NCBI GenBank assembly: GCA_965219495.1
Contig: OZ244777.1
Coordinates: 2,108,001 to 2,172,000, forward strand
Source: CAZPXZ01 sp965219495
Lineage (GTDB): Bacteria; Pseudomonadota; Alphaproteobacteria; Rhodobacterales; CAZPXZ01
Reading direction: 5' to 3'
DNA length: 64,000 nucleotides
The notes under the pieces are model-generated. The model saw only the letters and a list, made by a program, of their open reading frames with translations, had not been told where the DNA came from and made no database searches. This document shows positions 55,055-63,519 of this stretch, in pieces. Numbering within the stretch: position 1 is the stretch's first letter; every line of letters starts with the position of its first letter. The position numbers and the translations under genes were made by a program.

Positions 55055-56171
55055 CCAAAGTCTCCCTCAGTATTGTCCCACTCATCTCAAACCGTACTTC
55101 CACTCTTTTTGTGTCGTTCGTACCGTAGGTTATCGCATTATTGAACTCTTCATCGTTGAGTAATTCATAAATCGCCTCACGAAGAGGTCCTGCGCAGGAT
55201 TCAACATGTTGCTCAGAGTAATGCGACAATCCGGTGCACATAACGTCCCAAAGTGAAGCGTTAAGTACGCTGCGTCTGCTCTGTTGGGGAACATGTTTCC
55301 TGAATGCATGGCGATCGAAGAGCAATAGGCTATTGGACAAACCTCTGTGAAACTCGTCCGACAATCGGCACAGATCCGATTTACTCGATTGGTTCATCTC
55401 GGTTAAGCATTTAGCTAAGAACTCATCCATATCTCCGCGATATTCGGCGAGACCGAGAAGCTGAAATGCACAAAACCGATTGACAAACTCACGGTCCCGC
55501 ATGGTCTTCTTGTTCAAGCTGTAGCCGGTCGCCTCCAAAAAAATATTGGTTTGCGTTTCGTCTTTGAGGAAGCGCGTCGCTCTTCCCATGAACAGACAAT
55601 TGCGCATCTGTTGCCGGGTAAGCGGCTCCCCACTATTTACTCTTTCAAATATGTCCAGTCGCGCGCGCTCCGGCGCCTTCGAGTCGATGATGTACAAAAT
55701 CAGGTTGCAGTCCTCCACCCGATTCTGGATCTTGGAAGGCAGTTCGGAGAACCGCCGACCATCGAGTTCACTTCTGTCGGGAAGCCTCAGCCGCAGTTCA
55801 TTCTTGACGAAACGTTGGAAGGTGGACAGACGCTGCAATCCGTCCACAACTATCATGCGTCCTTCCTGGTCCTCTGCTAAATAAAACACAGGCAGAGGGA
55901 TCCTCATTATCACCGACTCGATAAGCTTGCTTTGTTTGTCCTCCGGCCAGATGAAGTCGCGCTGAAAATCCGGGTCCATTACGTAGCTTGACTGATCAAT
56001 GCGCCGTATTATGTCATGGATCGTCCGGTTCTCGTGCCGGATCAGAAGATCGTCGAGAGGGTAGTCGCCCCACGATCCGCTCGTCGGATCCAGACCTTCG
56101 ACTTCATCGCCATTGTCCAGACCACCATGGTGTTCGGTATTCATGGAGTCGTTTCTCTGTGTTTCTTGCAT
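55038..56171 (-). CDS. DUF262 (ParB/GmrSD-N-like) protein
   Basis: 377 residues. DUF262 domain with DFQRDFIWPEDKQSKLIESVI, the D-G-x-Q-R box at 110-114 (VVDGLQRLST) and IFERVNSGEPLTRQQMRNC. In GmrSD and related systems this domain is an NTP-dependent nuclease-like module; here no DUF1607 (GmrS/D C-terminal HNH) part follows. Start 56171 or 56144. Intact, more AT-rich than the core genes. Confidence 0.88.
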   Translation of the reverse strand: MQETQRNDSMNTEHHGGLDNGDEVEGLDPTSGSWGDYPLDDLLIRHENRTIHDIIRRIDQSSYVMDPDFQRDFIWPEDKQSKLIESVIMRIPLPVFYLAEDQEGRMIVVDGLQRLSTFQRFVKNELRLRLPDRSELDGRRFSELPSKIQNRVEDCNLILYIIDSKAPERARLDIFERVNSGEPLTRQQMRNCLFMGRATRFLKDETQTNIFLEATGYSLNKKTMRDREFVNRFCAFQLLGLAEYRGDMDEFLAKCLTEMNQSSKSDLCRLSDEFHRGLSNSLLLFDRHAFRKHVPQQSRRSVLNASLWDVMCTGLSHYSEQHVESCAGPLREAIYELLNDEEFNNAITYGTNDTKRVEVRFEMSGTILRETLGAQPD

Positions 56172-56184
56172 GGCAGTCTGCCGT

Positions 56185-56663
56185 CTACCGTTTCGGCTCC
56201 GTCAACAAGCACCTCAACGTGGTCAACACCCGCCAGGATGCCTGCGGTGCATCGTCATTCCCAGCCAATAGGCCGCCTCTTCGCGCCCCATCGCATCAAT
56301 TCCTTCGGCCACCGCCCTCATGTTGTCGCGACTGCGCATTGGTGCGAGTGTCCGAAAGAAGAGTCCGAGCACCAGTGCGAGATCCTCCGTCAATGCATAG
56401 CCCCGTTTCATTGCATCCGCCCGCCGACCCAGCTTGACGCCGGCTTGCGACAGCCGTCTCAGGACCCGGTGCTCCACCAGTTCGAGATTGCGGCCACGAA
56501 GCCCGGCAACGCGCAGCGCGCAAGTCACATGAGCCGAAGCGGGCGCTGGCAATTACCAGATCTCATATACGGTATCCACCAGACCGTGACGCCGCACCCG
56601 CAACTTGTCGCACAGCGCGGAATCATGGGGCTCGGTCTGCGATATTCGTTCCAGCCGCGTCAT
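56185..56663 (-). pseudogene. DUF7680-like small protein of the DUF499 system, nonsense and frameshift
   Basis: ATG 56663 follows the DUF499 stop directly (TAGATG). The frame reads to TAA at 56553-56555, then continues in frame with LRGRNLELVEHRVLRRLSQAGV, AMKRGYALTEDLALVLGLFFRTL and MRAVAEGIDAMGREEAAYWLGM to MHRRHPGG; the end RVLTTLRCLLTEPKR is in another frame and stops at 56185. The family name is from memory. Two lesions make it a pseudogene. Confidence 0.65.
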
Positions 56664-57850
56664 CTATGCCTTGACCTCTGCTGTGGCTGAAACGTAAGCC
56701 GCACCAGTCGCAAACCGGCTTAGCCGTTCGGTCAGCTTGTCCGCGGCGTCGCCTTCCATCGATAGCCCGTCTTCGAAGGTCAACTCGAAGCCCGCTTCCA
56801 GGTTGCTAGTGCTAGCATCCCGCAACTGCGGCTTGAGGAATTCGCGAACCGGCTGTGCATCCGGCACCGGTCCACGTAATACCAGTTCTACTAAGTCTTG
56901 ACTCGTTCTTATTTTGTCCGCTTTTTGCAACATATAGTGTGCAGCGGGCGGCGATTTCCCCTATGTTGAGTAGTAGAATTTGTCAGCATAAGAGGTTTGG
57001 CATGACCGCACCCGTTTCCATCACCACGCGGGAATGGGCAAACTGCACCGGCGAAACCCCCTCATGAGCCCCCTCGTACAGGTCAAGACTTAGTAGAAAT
57101 GGTATAACTCCAATTCGAACGACCCGCCTTCAAGGGTCTCATAGCCACCCGTGTGGAGACGATCCTTTCCGCACCAGAGATGGCACCTATCGCGCCGAGA
57201 AGGCGGAACGCATCGCCGGCCTCGAACATGCGGATGGTCAGCACATGGATGATCTCTACGTTCTTCGCGTGAGCCTGTTCCCAGAGCCTGACAAGCGCTT
57301 CCCGGAGCACGCCCTCCGCGGTGAACGAGCCGGGCGCCGCCCCAACAGGGCGGTCGCCAACGGGTGCCATACCGGAGGCCGCGCCGAAACCGTCGTCTGT
57401 CGACTTGCCTGTGTCGCCGCCCGCGGTATCGTCTGGCTGCCGTTCAGGAGATTCAACGGGCTTCCGAGGCCAGAGCCCAACGTTTTTCGCGTAGGCCATC
57501 GTGAAGATCATGGACTGCTCGTCGATCTCGATCCCAGCCGCCGGATCGCCTGGGCCGAACAGCAGGTCTCCGCGCTGGTGCACATATTCGCCCTGTTCGA
57601 TGCCGCGCCTTGCACTGCGAACGAATATGTCCTCACCTACCAGGATCGGCAGCGCCGCATCGCGGCGGAATTCGTTCCGCAGTGACAACGTCGAAATTTG
57701 ACCCTTCTTGAGCGGCGTTCGATCACGCACGTAGGCGGGCGAATCGGGCTCGTCTTCGGACAGACGCAGTTTGTTCAAATCGCGCAATGCCCGCACGATT
57801 CGTTGCTGCCCCGCGCCCGGCCGGTCGGACGTGAGATGGGTGGGGTGCAC
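56664..57850 (-). pseudogene. DUF499 ATPase, C-terminal part, split by a miniature element
   Basis: 57107-57850: AGQQRIVRALRDLNKLRLSEDEP, TPLKKGQISTLSLRNEFRRD, ILVGEDIFVRSARRGIEQGE, MIFTMAYAKNVGLWPRKP, GDAFRLLGAIGAISGAE; a one-base loss follows, after which YETLEGGSFELEL is in another frame. 56664-56879: LRGPVPDAQPVREFLKPQ, then LEAGFELTFEDGLSMEGDAA to ATAEVKA. Deleting the miniature element and one TA joins them as FELEL-LRGPVPDA. The N-terminal ATPase part is at 63520-64000. DUF499 proteins are large ATPases of restriction-like defence loci. Confidence 0.85.
56882..57104. mobile_element. IS630-derived miniature element (MITE-like)
   Basis: About 223 bp with terminal inverted repeats (ACCAGTTCTACTAAGTCTTG at the left, complement of nearly the same at the right) and TA on both sides (56880-56881, 57105-57106). 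Its right ~84 bases closely match the right end of the IS630 copy ending at 46894, including the last transposase codons. It carries no transposase and could be moved only by an IS630 enzyme in trans. Confidence 0.8.
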
Positions 57851-57856
57851 ATTTCA

Positions 57857-59526
57857 TATGGAGTAAAGTAAACCGTTCATTTGCAATCAGTTAGGCTAGC
57901 ACCGGCGCATTCCGAGTCGCCGTTTGGTGACACGATTTCCCGAGTTTGACCGCTTATGCCGGATTTTCGCGAATTTCCTCCGGTTTCCCGAGGCAGGAGG
58001 GGGGTGAGTGCTCCTACCAACATGTGGTATATGGATTGAAGTCTACAACAATATCCGGGAGCACTCCGATGACAGTATTGCCGTTTCCTGCGCGCGAGTC
58101 CAGCATTGCGAGAGATGCGACCGCTGTGGAGATCGAGACGATCCTCTCGAAGTTCGGAACGAATGCGCGGGCGCTGTTTGCGTCGCTTGCGGACGGGACC
58201 CAGTCTGCGGAGGGTTTCGAGCGTTCTCTGGCGGCGGCCTCGAACGCCGCCAGTTGTGAGTTCATGCGCCTGGCGATCGAATCGGTGGACGAGGAGAGCG
58301 ACCGATTGGTGGTGGACGGCAACGTGTATCACTGGGTCGGCACATCGCCCCACACGATGCTGAGTTCGTTTGGTCCGGTTTGGTATGAGCGTTCCCGCTA
58401 TCGCCGCCGGGGTTGCGATTCCGTTGTCCCGGCGGACCTCCGGTTCGGCCTGATCAACGGCTTTTGGTCGCCGCTTGCGGCGCGGCGTGGGACGCTGTTG
58501 ATGGGGCTGGGGCCGGCCGGGAATTGCGTGCGGCTTTTCGAGGAGCTGGGCGGCATGTCGCCGTCTGCGACGGCGCTCAATCACCTCGTGGAAACGGTTG
58601 GCGAAGCCTGGAATGTAGTGCAGGACGAGGCCTTGCCCAGCATCCGCGCCGACGAGGAAATCCCTGCCGGATCGTTGGCGCTTTCGATTTCGCTGGACGG
58701 CGTCATGCTGGGGATGCGCAACGAGAAAGGTGGAGGGCGGCAAGGAGATGCGGCGGCGACGGGTTTCCGCGAGGCGTCCTGCGGCGCGGTGTCGTTGCTG
58801 GATGCGGATGGCGAGCGTATCCGCACGGTCGATTCCGGGCGGATGCCGGAAGCCGGCAAGGCGACGCTGAAGCACGGCCTGATCGAGGAGGCCGGGCATG
58901 TGCTGCAGATCCGCCCGGACCTGGAAGTGGTGATCCTCGCCGATGGGGCCGCCGACAACTGGAACTGGTTCTCCGAGGCCTTTCCGGAAGCCACCGAAAT
59001 CCTCGATTTCTGGCACGCCGCCCAGCATCTCAAGGCGGCGCTGGACAGCGCCTATGGGACCGACAGCATGGAGGCGCGGCGCCGGTTCGAGAGGCTCCGG
59101 GGAAGGCTGCGCGACGAGGAAGACGGCGTCGAGCGGATCGTGCGGGCGCTGCGCCATCTGGCCAGCAAACATCCGCGCCGGAAAGCCATCGCCCGGGAAC
59201 TGGCCTTCTTCCGCAAGAACCGGCAACGCATGCGCTACGCCGCGTTCCAGAACCGGAAGCTGCCGATCGGCTCGGGGGTGGTCGAGGCTGCCAACAAGGT
59301 TCTCGTGACCCAGCGGCTTAAATGCTCCGGGATGCGCTGGAAGCTCGACGGAACCGGCCAATATGTTCTGAGCGTGCGGGCCTTATGGAAATCCCAACGA
59401 TTTGAAGCGGCCTGGAGCGAAATCATGACCGCCCTGGAGCCTCCGGAATTCACGTTTCAAAATCGCAATAATGTCGTAATAGCTGAAGTATTGCACTAAG
59501 CGCGCCCTTCAACTATTTACTCCATA
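57857..59526. mobile_element. ISKra4-family insertion sequence
   Basis: Short inverted repeats TATGGAGTAAA (57857-57867) and TTTACTCCATA (59516-59526) around one transposase gene. No convincing target duplication. It sits at the broken N-terminal edge of the DUF499 C-terminal fragment. Confidence 0.75.
58069..59499 (+). CDS. ISKra4 family transposase
   Basis: 476 residues from ATG 58069 (GGGAG upstream). SLALSISLDGVMLGMRNE (first Asp), VVILADGAADNWNWF (second Asp), ILDFWHAAQHLKAAL, and GSGVVEAANKVLVTQRLKCSGMRW with the Glu near the end: the usual ISKra4 arrangement. Complete. Confidence 0.9.
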   Translation: MTVLPFPARESSIARDATAVEIETILSKFGTNARALFASLADGTQSAEGFERSLAAASNAASCEFMRLAIESVDEESDRLVVDGNVYHWVGTSPHTMLSSFGPVWYERSRYRRRGCDSVVPADLRFGLINGFWSPLAARRGTLLMGLGPAGNCVRLFEELGGMSPSATALNHLVETVGEAWNVVQDEALPSIRADEEIPAGSLALSISLDGVMLGMRNEKGGGRQGDAAATGFREASCGAVSLLDADGERIRTVDSGRMPEAGKATLKHGLIEEAGHVLQIRPDLEVVILADGAADNWNWFSEAFPEATEILDFWHAAQHLKAALDSAYGTDSMEARRRFERLRGRLRDEEDGVERIVRALRHLASKHPRRKAIARELAFFRKNRQRMRYAAFQNRKLPIGSGVVEAANKVLVTQRLKCSGMRWKLDGTGQYVLSVRALWKSQRFEAAWSEIMTALEPPEFTFQNRNNVVIAEVLH

Positions 59527-59556
59527 GAAAATTTTCACCCAGACTGACAGTACCCA

Positions 59557-60060
59557 ATGGAACATTTGAGTTCTACACAAATCGGTCGAATTCTGACTTA
59601 TGCCGGGTTTGTCCTACTATCGTATGAGCTAATCAAAAGCATGATTGTGCATCCCATTAGGGTGTTTTATCAAGATACTGAATTCGGTGAAGGGCTTCCA
59701 TTTAAGAGCTATGAAGAAGATGTCCTCTCCCGCAATGGGAACGAATTCGAGGCATGCCTCTTGTATTTGAGAGATTTTATGGAAGCGATTGACAACAAGG
59801 ATCTTGACACAATTCAGAAACTAAGAAAACACAGAAACGACTTGGCGCACAATCTGCCAGAGAGGTTGACAACTTTGAAAATAGAAGATTATCACGAATT
59901 ATTTGGAAACGTGCGTCGTACGCTATTCAAGCTCAGCAATTACAGAGCATACATTGAAGTTGGATCCGATCCCCAACTTCGCGGCCTCAATTGGGAAACA
60001 GCAAAGGGACACGAATATCTCTTATATGAACAGATTGTACGGGAATTGGAGAAACTGTGA
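59557..60060 (+). CDS. HEPN-like protein
   Basis: 167 residues, all-helical and AT-rich. R93-N-D-L-A-H98 fits the HEPN ribonuclease motif R-x4-6-H, in the typical context KHRNDLAHNLPERL. One hydrophobic helix near the N-terminus (YAGFVLLSYELIKSMIV). No MNT-type antitoxin beside it. It may be a stand-alone toxin or half of a defence pair with the next gene. Family assignment rests on the motif only. Confidence 0.5.
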   Translation: MEHLSSTQIGRILTYAGFVLLSYELIKSMIVHPIRVFYQDTEFGEGLPFKSYEEDVLSRNGNEFEACLLYLRDFMEAIDNKDLDTIQKLRKHRNDLAHNLPERLTTLKIEDYHELFGNVRRTLFKLSNYRAYIEVGSDPQLRGLNWETAKGHEYLLYEQIVRELEKL

Positions 60061-60200
60061 AGTATTGCAGGGTATGCTCGCTGGTCGCGGTGGAGGTGGG
60101 AGGTTCTAATGCATATCGCCGAGCGATTGGAATCCTACCGTAAGATGTCTGATGCGCACCGTGCCGGGGTCGGCCTGTGTGGCGTGCCAGGAGGTCGTAC

Positions 60201-60974
60201 ATGACACTCTTACGAAAAGAGTCGCTGTCTGAGGAAGAAGTTGGGCGCCTCTTTGGCGTTCTCCTTGCGGAGCTTCACACTTTGTCCCTTACCAACGCGC
60301 GCACCGTAGTCGCGAAAGCCGGAATCACCGGCATCAATGCTCCTATGCAGTACTGGGACCCGTTCCTGACCGGTGTCGAGCAAGCGTTCTATCGGTTGGA
60401 GCCCGATGCGCGTCAAACTGCGCTGCGCATATTGGCGGATCAGTTTTCCGATAGTGAGTGTGTTCGCCTACTCTTCTCACAGCATGGTTATGAATATGTA
60501 AATGGCACCTACGTGCCCGTAGCCCTCCTTGATCAGCGAGAAGCCCCTTACCTTCCACCCTCGTCGGCCACCGAACTCGCTAAGGCGATGAAGCGGCTCG
60601 TCGACGGAGACGAGACCGGGGCAGTAACAGCGGCGTGCGGTGCTGTCGATACGTTGATGCAAGCACTCTACGAGACGCATGACCTCGGCGAACCGGGAAA
60701 GGTAGGCTTTGCAGCCAAAGTCAACACTGCAGCGCAAGAGCTCGGCATTTTCGAAGAAATAAAAGGCGCGTTTATCGACCTTGGGATGACTGATACAGAC
60801 GCAGAAACTATTGTCGCCGAGACCCGAAAGGCGACTAATCATGCCGCTCAGATGTTACAGGCGCTACGTAGAACTATGGGCGATGTACATGGCTCCAAAC
60901 CGGCTCTCCGCCACACCGCCTATGCCGCAGTTAAGTGGGCGTCGGCAATTGCTGGGTTGTTCGAGGGTCGATAG
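60201..60974 (+). CDS. Abortive infection family protein (Abi C-terminal domain)
   Basis: 257 residues from ATG 60201. The C-terminal ~150 residues (AVTAACGAVDTLMQALYE, VNTAAQELGIFEEIKGAF, LRRTMGDVHGSKPALRHTAYAAVKWASAIAGLF) match the Abi_C/AbiJ-like domain, where the R..GD.HG element is characteristic. A 31-codon frame from 60109 ends at the start (ATGA overlap) and may couple translation. Lies between two insertion sequences with the HEPN-like gene. Confidence 0.75.
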   Translation: MTLLRKESLSEEEVGRLFGVLLAELHTLSLTNARTVVAKAGITGINAPMQYWDPFLTGVEQAFYRLEPDARQTALRILADQFSDSECVRLLFSQHGYEYVNGTYVPVALLDQREAPYLPPSSATELAKAMKRLVDGDETGAVTAACGAVDTLMQALYETHDLGEPGKVGFAAKVNTAAQELGIFEEIKGAFIDLGMTDTDAETIVAETRKATNHAAQMLQALRRTMGDVHGSKPALRHTAYAAVKWASAIAGLFEGR

Positions 60975-61600
60975 GCGCAGCACTACGTCCGTTTCCACTC
61001 TTGCGCTCCCTCCAAGCCTAGATTAAGTCGCCCGCGATATCGTCGGATATCCGCTGGGCCGGCCTCCTCAACGTCTCCTTGGAAGGTATGGCCCGGGACG
61101 CCTCGAGGTCGAGTTCGACATCGTCGAGAACAGCAATCTTGTTTGGCTCATGGACATGATCTTGGGTGAGCCGAGGGAGACGGCGCTCCTGTCCGGACCT
61201 GATTCCGGAGATGATGAGTGCCGTTCTGCACGGAGCCTCTCCCGCCAATATCGCCTTCTAAGTGGCACCTTCACCCGCTTCTCCTTTGACCAGGGCCCTC
61301 GGGGTTGGACGATGTAGGATTTCCTTCCCACGAGGATAGATGCGGACCCCAAATCTGACGAAATGCCCGTCTTGGTACACCATGTCGATTCAAGGATGTA
61401 GCTGACCAGACAAACTGAACCCAAGTTCACCATTTCGCCGTTCCATTTGGCCGGAATTCGGCGATTCCGGCGGTCTTGCCGAGCATAAGTCGTTGCAGCG
61501 TAACGATGCGATTTCCGGGAAGGCCGAAGTAGTGCCATAATCTTCACAATATGTCAGATTCCGCCTTGACAGGCCCGCGCCGCCCCGGCAAAATCCCGCC
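60975..61600. other. Stretch with possible minus-strand gene debris
   Basis: About 625 bases before the IS1634 transposase. On the minus strand, two frames (MVYQDGHFVRFGVRIYPRG near 61380-61260, and PNKIAVLDDVELDLEASRA near 61130) look protein-like and might be one gene broken by a frameshift; not identified. Confidence 0.3.
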
Positions 61601-63424
61601 ATGTTCATTCGCAGGACCCAGACCCGCCGCATGGCCGATGGCGCCCGCTATACCACCTGCCGCCTGGTTCGCAACGAACGGATCGGAGACCGGGTGCGGC
61701 AGGTAACGCTGCTCAATCTCGGCGCCGACTTCGGGGTTCCCCCGGAACGGTGGCGGGAGTTGACGTTGCTGGTGAAGCAGGTGCTGGCCAGGGATACGTT
61801 CCTGTTCGAGCCGGATCCAGAACTATTGGCGGAAGCCGAGGGGATTGGCCGGCGGCTGCAGCTTCGCAGCCTTGATCCGACGGCGGGGGAATCCGGCGCG
61901 GTGGCGGCGGTGCGCCTGGACAGTCTTGCGCACGAGCAGGTGCGCTCTTCGGGCTGCGAGCGCCTGTCGCTGTCGGCACTGGAGCAGCTCGGCTTCCTGG
62001 AGGTGCTGCGGGGCCTTGGCATGAGCGAGCGGGACGCGCGGATCGCGGTGGCGCTGGTGCTGGCGCGAATGATCCATCCTTGCAGCGAGCGGGAGGCGTT
62101 CCGCTGGCTGCGGGAGCAGAGCGCGGCGCTGGAGTTGCTGGGCCTGGAAGGCGGCAAGCCGTTCGGGTTGAACAAGCTGCACCGGATCTGCGCGATGCTG
62201 TGGGCGCGCCGCGATGGCATCGAGGCAGCGCTGTTTGGGCGGGAGCGGGACTTGCTGGGGCTTTCCGGGACGGTGGTGTTTTTCGACTTGACGAACGTGC
62301 GCTTTACTGGCCGGCCGGCTTCCCCGCTGGCCCGTTTCGGACGCTCGAAACAGCACCGCAACGACTGCCCGCTGGCGACGCTGGCGCTGTCGCTGGATGC
62401 GGACGGGTTTCCCCGGCACAGCGAAGTGCTGGCCGGCAATGTGTCCGAACCGCGGGTGCTGGCGGACGCCATCCGCAGGCTGGAAGGGCAGCCGGCATCG
62501 TCGGATTCGGACAAGCCGACCATCATCATGGACGCCGGCATCGCCACCGAGGCGAATCTCGCCTGGCTGCGGCAGTGCGGCTATCCCTGGATCACGGTCC
62601 GGCGCGGCGGCGGGCCGCCGCCGCAACGCGAGGCCGACGCCGCCTTCAAGACCCGGGCGGGGCGCCAGGCGAAGGCCTGGCGGCTGGTGGCGGAGGACGG
62701 CGAGGCGCATCTTTGCGTGTGGAGCGAGGAACACCAGCGCAAGGACGACGCCTTTCTCGCCCGCCACCGGGCGCGGTTCGAGGCCGCCCTGGGGGCGCTG
62801 CACGACGGGCTCGGGAAGAAGAACCACACCAAGCGGCTGGACAAGGTGCTGCAGCGCCTCGGCCGGTTGCGGGAACGCTACCGGCGGGTGCACCGGCAGT
62901 ACGATATCGAGGTGCAGCCCGGGGCGAAGGGCTTGGCGGCCGCCATCCGCTGGAACCGCAATGACCGGCACGCGCTGCACGACGCCGGCGCCGGAAGCTA
63001 TGCGCTGCGCACCAGCCATGCCGACTGGGACCTGGAGACCGTGGTCCGGCAATACTGGAGATTAACCGACCTGGAAGCCACATTCCGGAGTTTGAAGTCG
63101 GAGATGGGATTGCGTCCGATCTGGCACAGCAAGTCCGCGCAGATCTCGGCGCATCTGTTTATCGCGGTGCTGGCCTACCACGCCGTCCACCTGCTGCGCG
63201 CCCGGCTGGCGGCGCACGGCATTCGGGACAGCTGGTGGACGATCCGCAACAAGCTGGCCGGCTGGGTGCGGATCACCTCGACGTTGCAGAGCGCCGAAGG
63301 CGGCCGCATCGTGATCCGCCAGGATGCCCGGCCCGCCGCCGAAGCCCGCGCTATCGCCGTCGCCCTTGGCCTGCAGCCGGAGGCCTGGCGGCGCTGTGCG
63401 CGGATGCCGGACAAGCCGAACTGA
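61601..63424 (+). CDS. IS1634 family transposase
   Basis: 607 residues. LSLSALEQLGFLEVLRGLG, ALVLARMIHPCSEREAFRWL, first Asp in VVFFDLTNVRF, SKQHRNDCPLATLALSLDADG, second Asp in IIMDAGIATEANLAWL, and the Glu in LTDLEATFRSLKSEMGLRP followed by HLFIAVLAYHAVHLLRARL. Complete. Terminal inverted repeats were not identified; GTAGTGCCA occurs in the same orientation on both sides (61529, 63434). It splits the DUF499 gene. Confidence 0.92.
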   Translation: MFIRRTQTRRMADGARYTTCRLVRNERIGDRVRQVTLLNLGADFGVPPERWRELTLLVKQVLARDTFLFEPDPELLAEAEGIGRRLQLRSLDPTAGESGAVAAVRLDSLAHEQVRSSGCERLSLSALEQLGFLEVLRGLGMSERDARIAVALVLARMIHPCSEREAFRWLREQSAALELLGLEGGKPFGLNKLHRICAMLWARRDGIEAALFGRERDLLGLSGTVVFFDLTNVRFTGRPASPLARFGRSKQHRNDCPLATLALSLDADGFPRHSEVLAGNVSEPRVLADAIRRLEGQPASSDSDKPTIIMDAGIATEANLAWLRQCGYPWITVRRGGGPPPQREADAAFKTRAGRQAKAWRLVAEDGEAHLCVWSEEHQRKDDAFLARHRARFEAALGALHDGLGKKNHTKRLDKVLQRLGRLRERYRRVHRQYDIEVQPGAKGLAAAIRWNRNDRHALHDAGAGSYALRTSHADWDLETVVRQYWRLTDLEATFRSLKSEMGLRPIWHSKSAQISAHLFIAVLAYHAVHLLRARLAAHGIRDSWWTIRNKLAGWVRITSTLQSAEGGRIVIRQDARPAAEARAIAVALGLQPEAWRRCARMPDKPN

Positions 63425-63519
63425 GCCACAAACGTAGTGCCAACAGGACCCGCGACAAAATCGCGGCGCCTTGTGTTGCAGTCGGTTAGCGTTCCGGAGA
63501 AAGGCAAAATGGTGAAGAT

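Noticed and set aside
57877..59361. 494-codon antisense open frame over the ISKra4 transposase
   Set aside because: Shadow of the transposase; low-complexity composition and no known motif.
61823..63052. 409-codon antisense open frame over the IS1634 transposase
   Set aside because: Shadow of the transposase.
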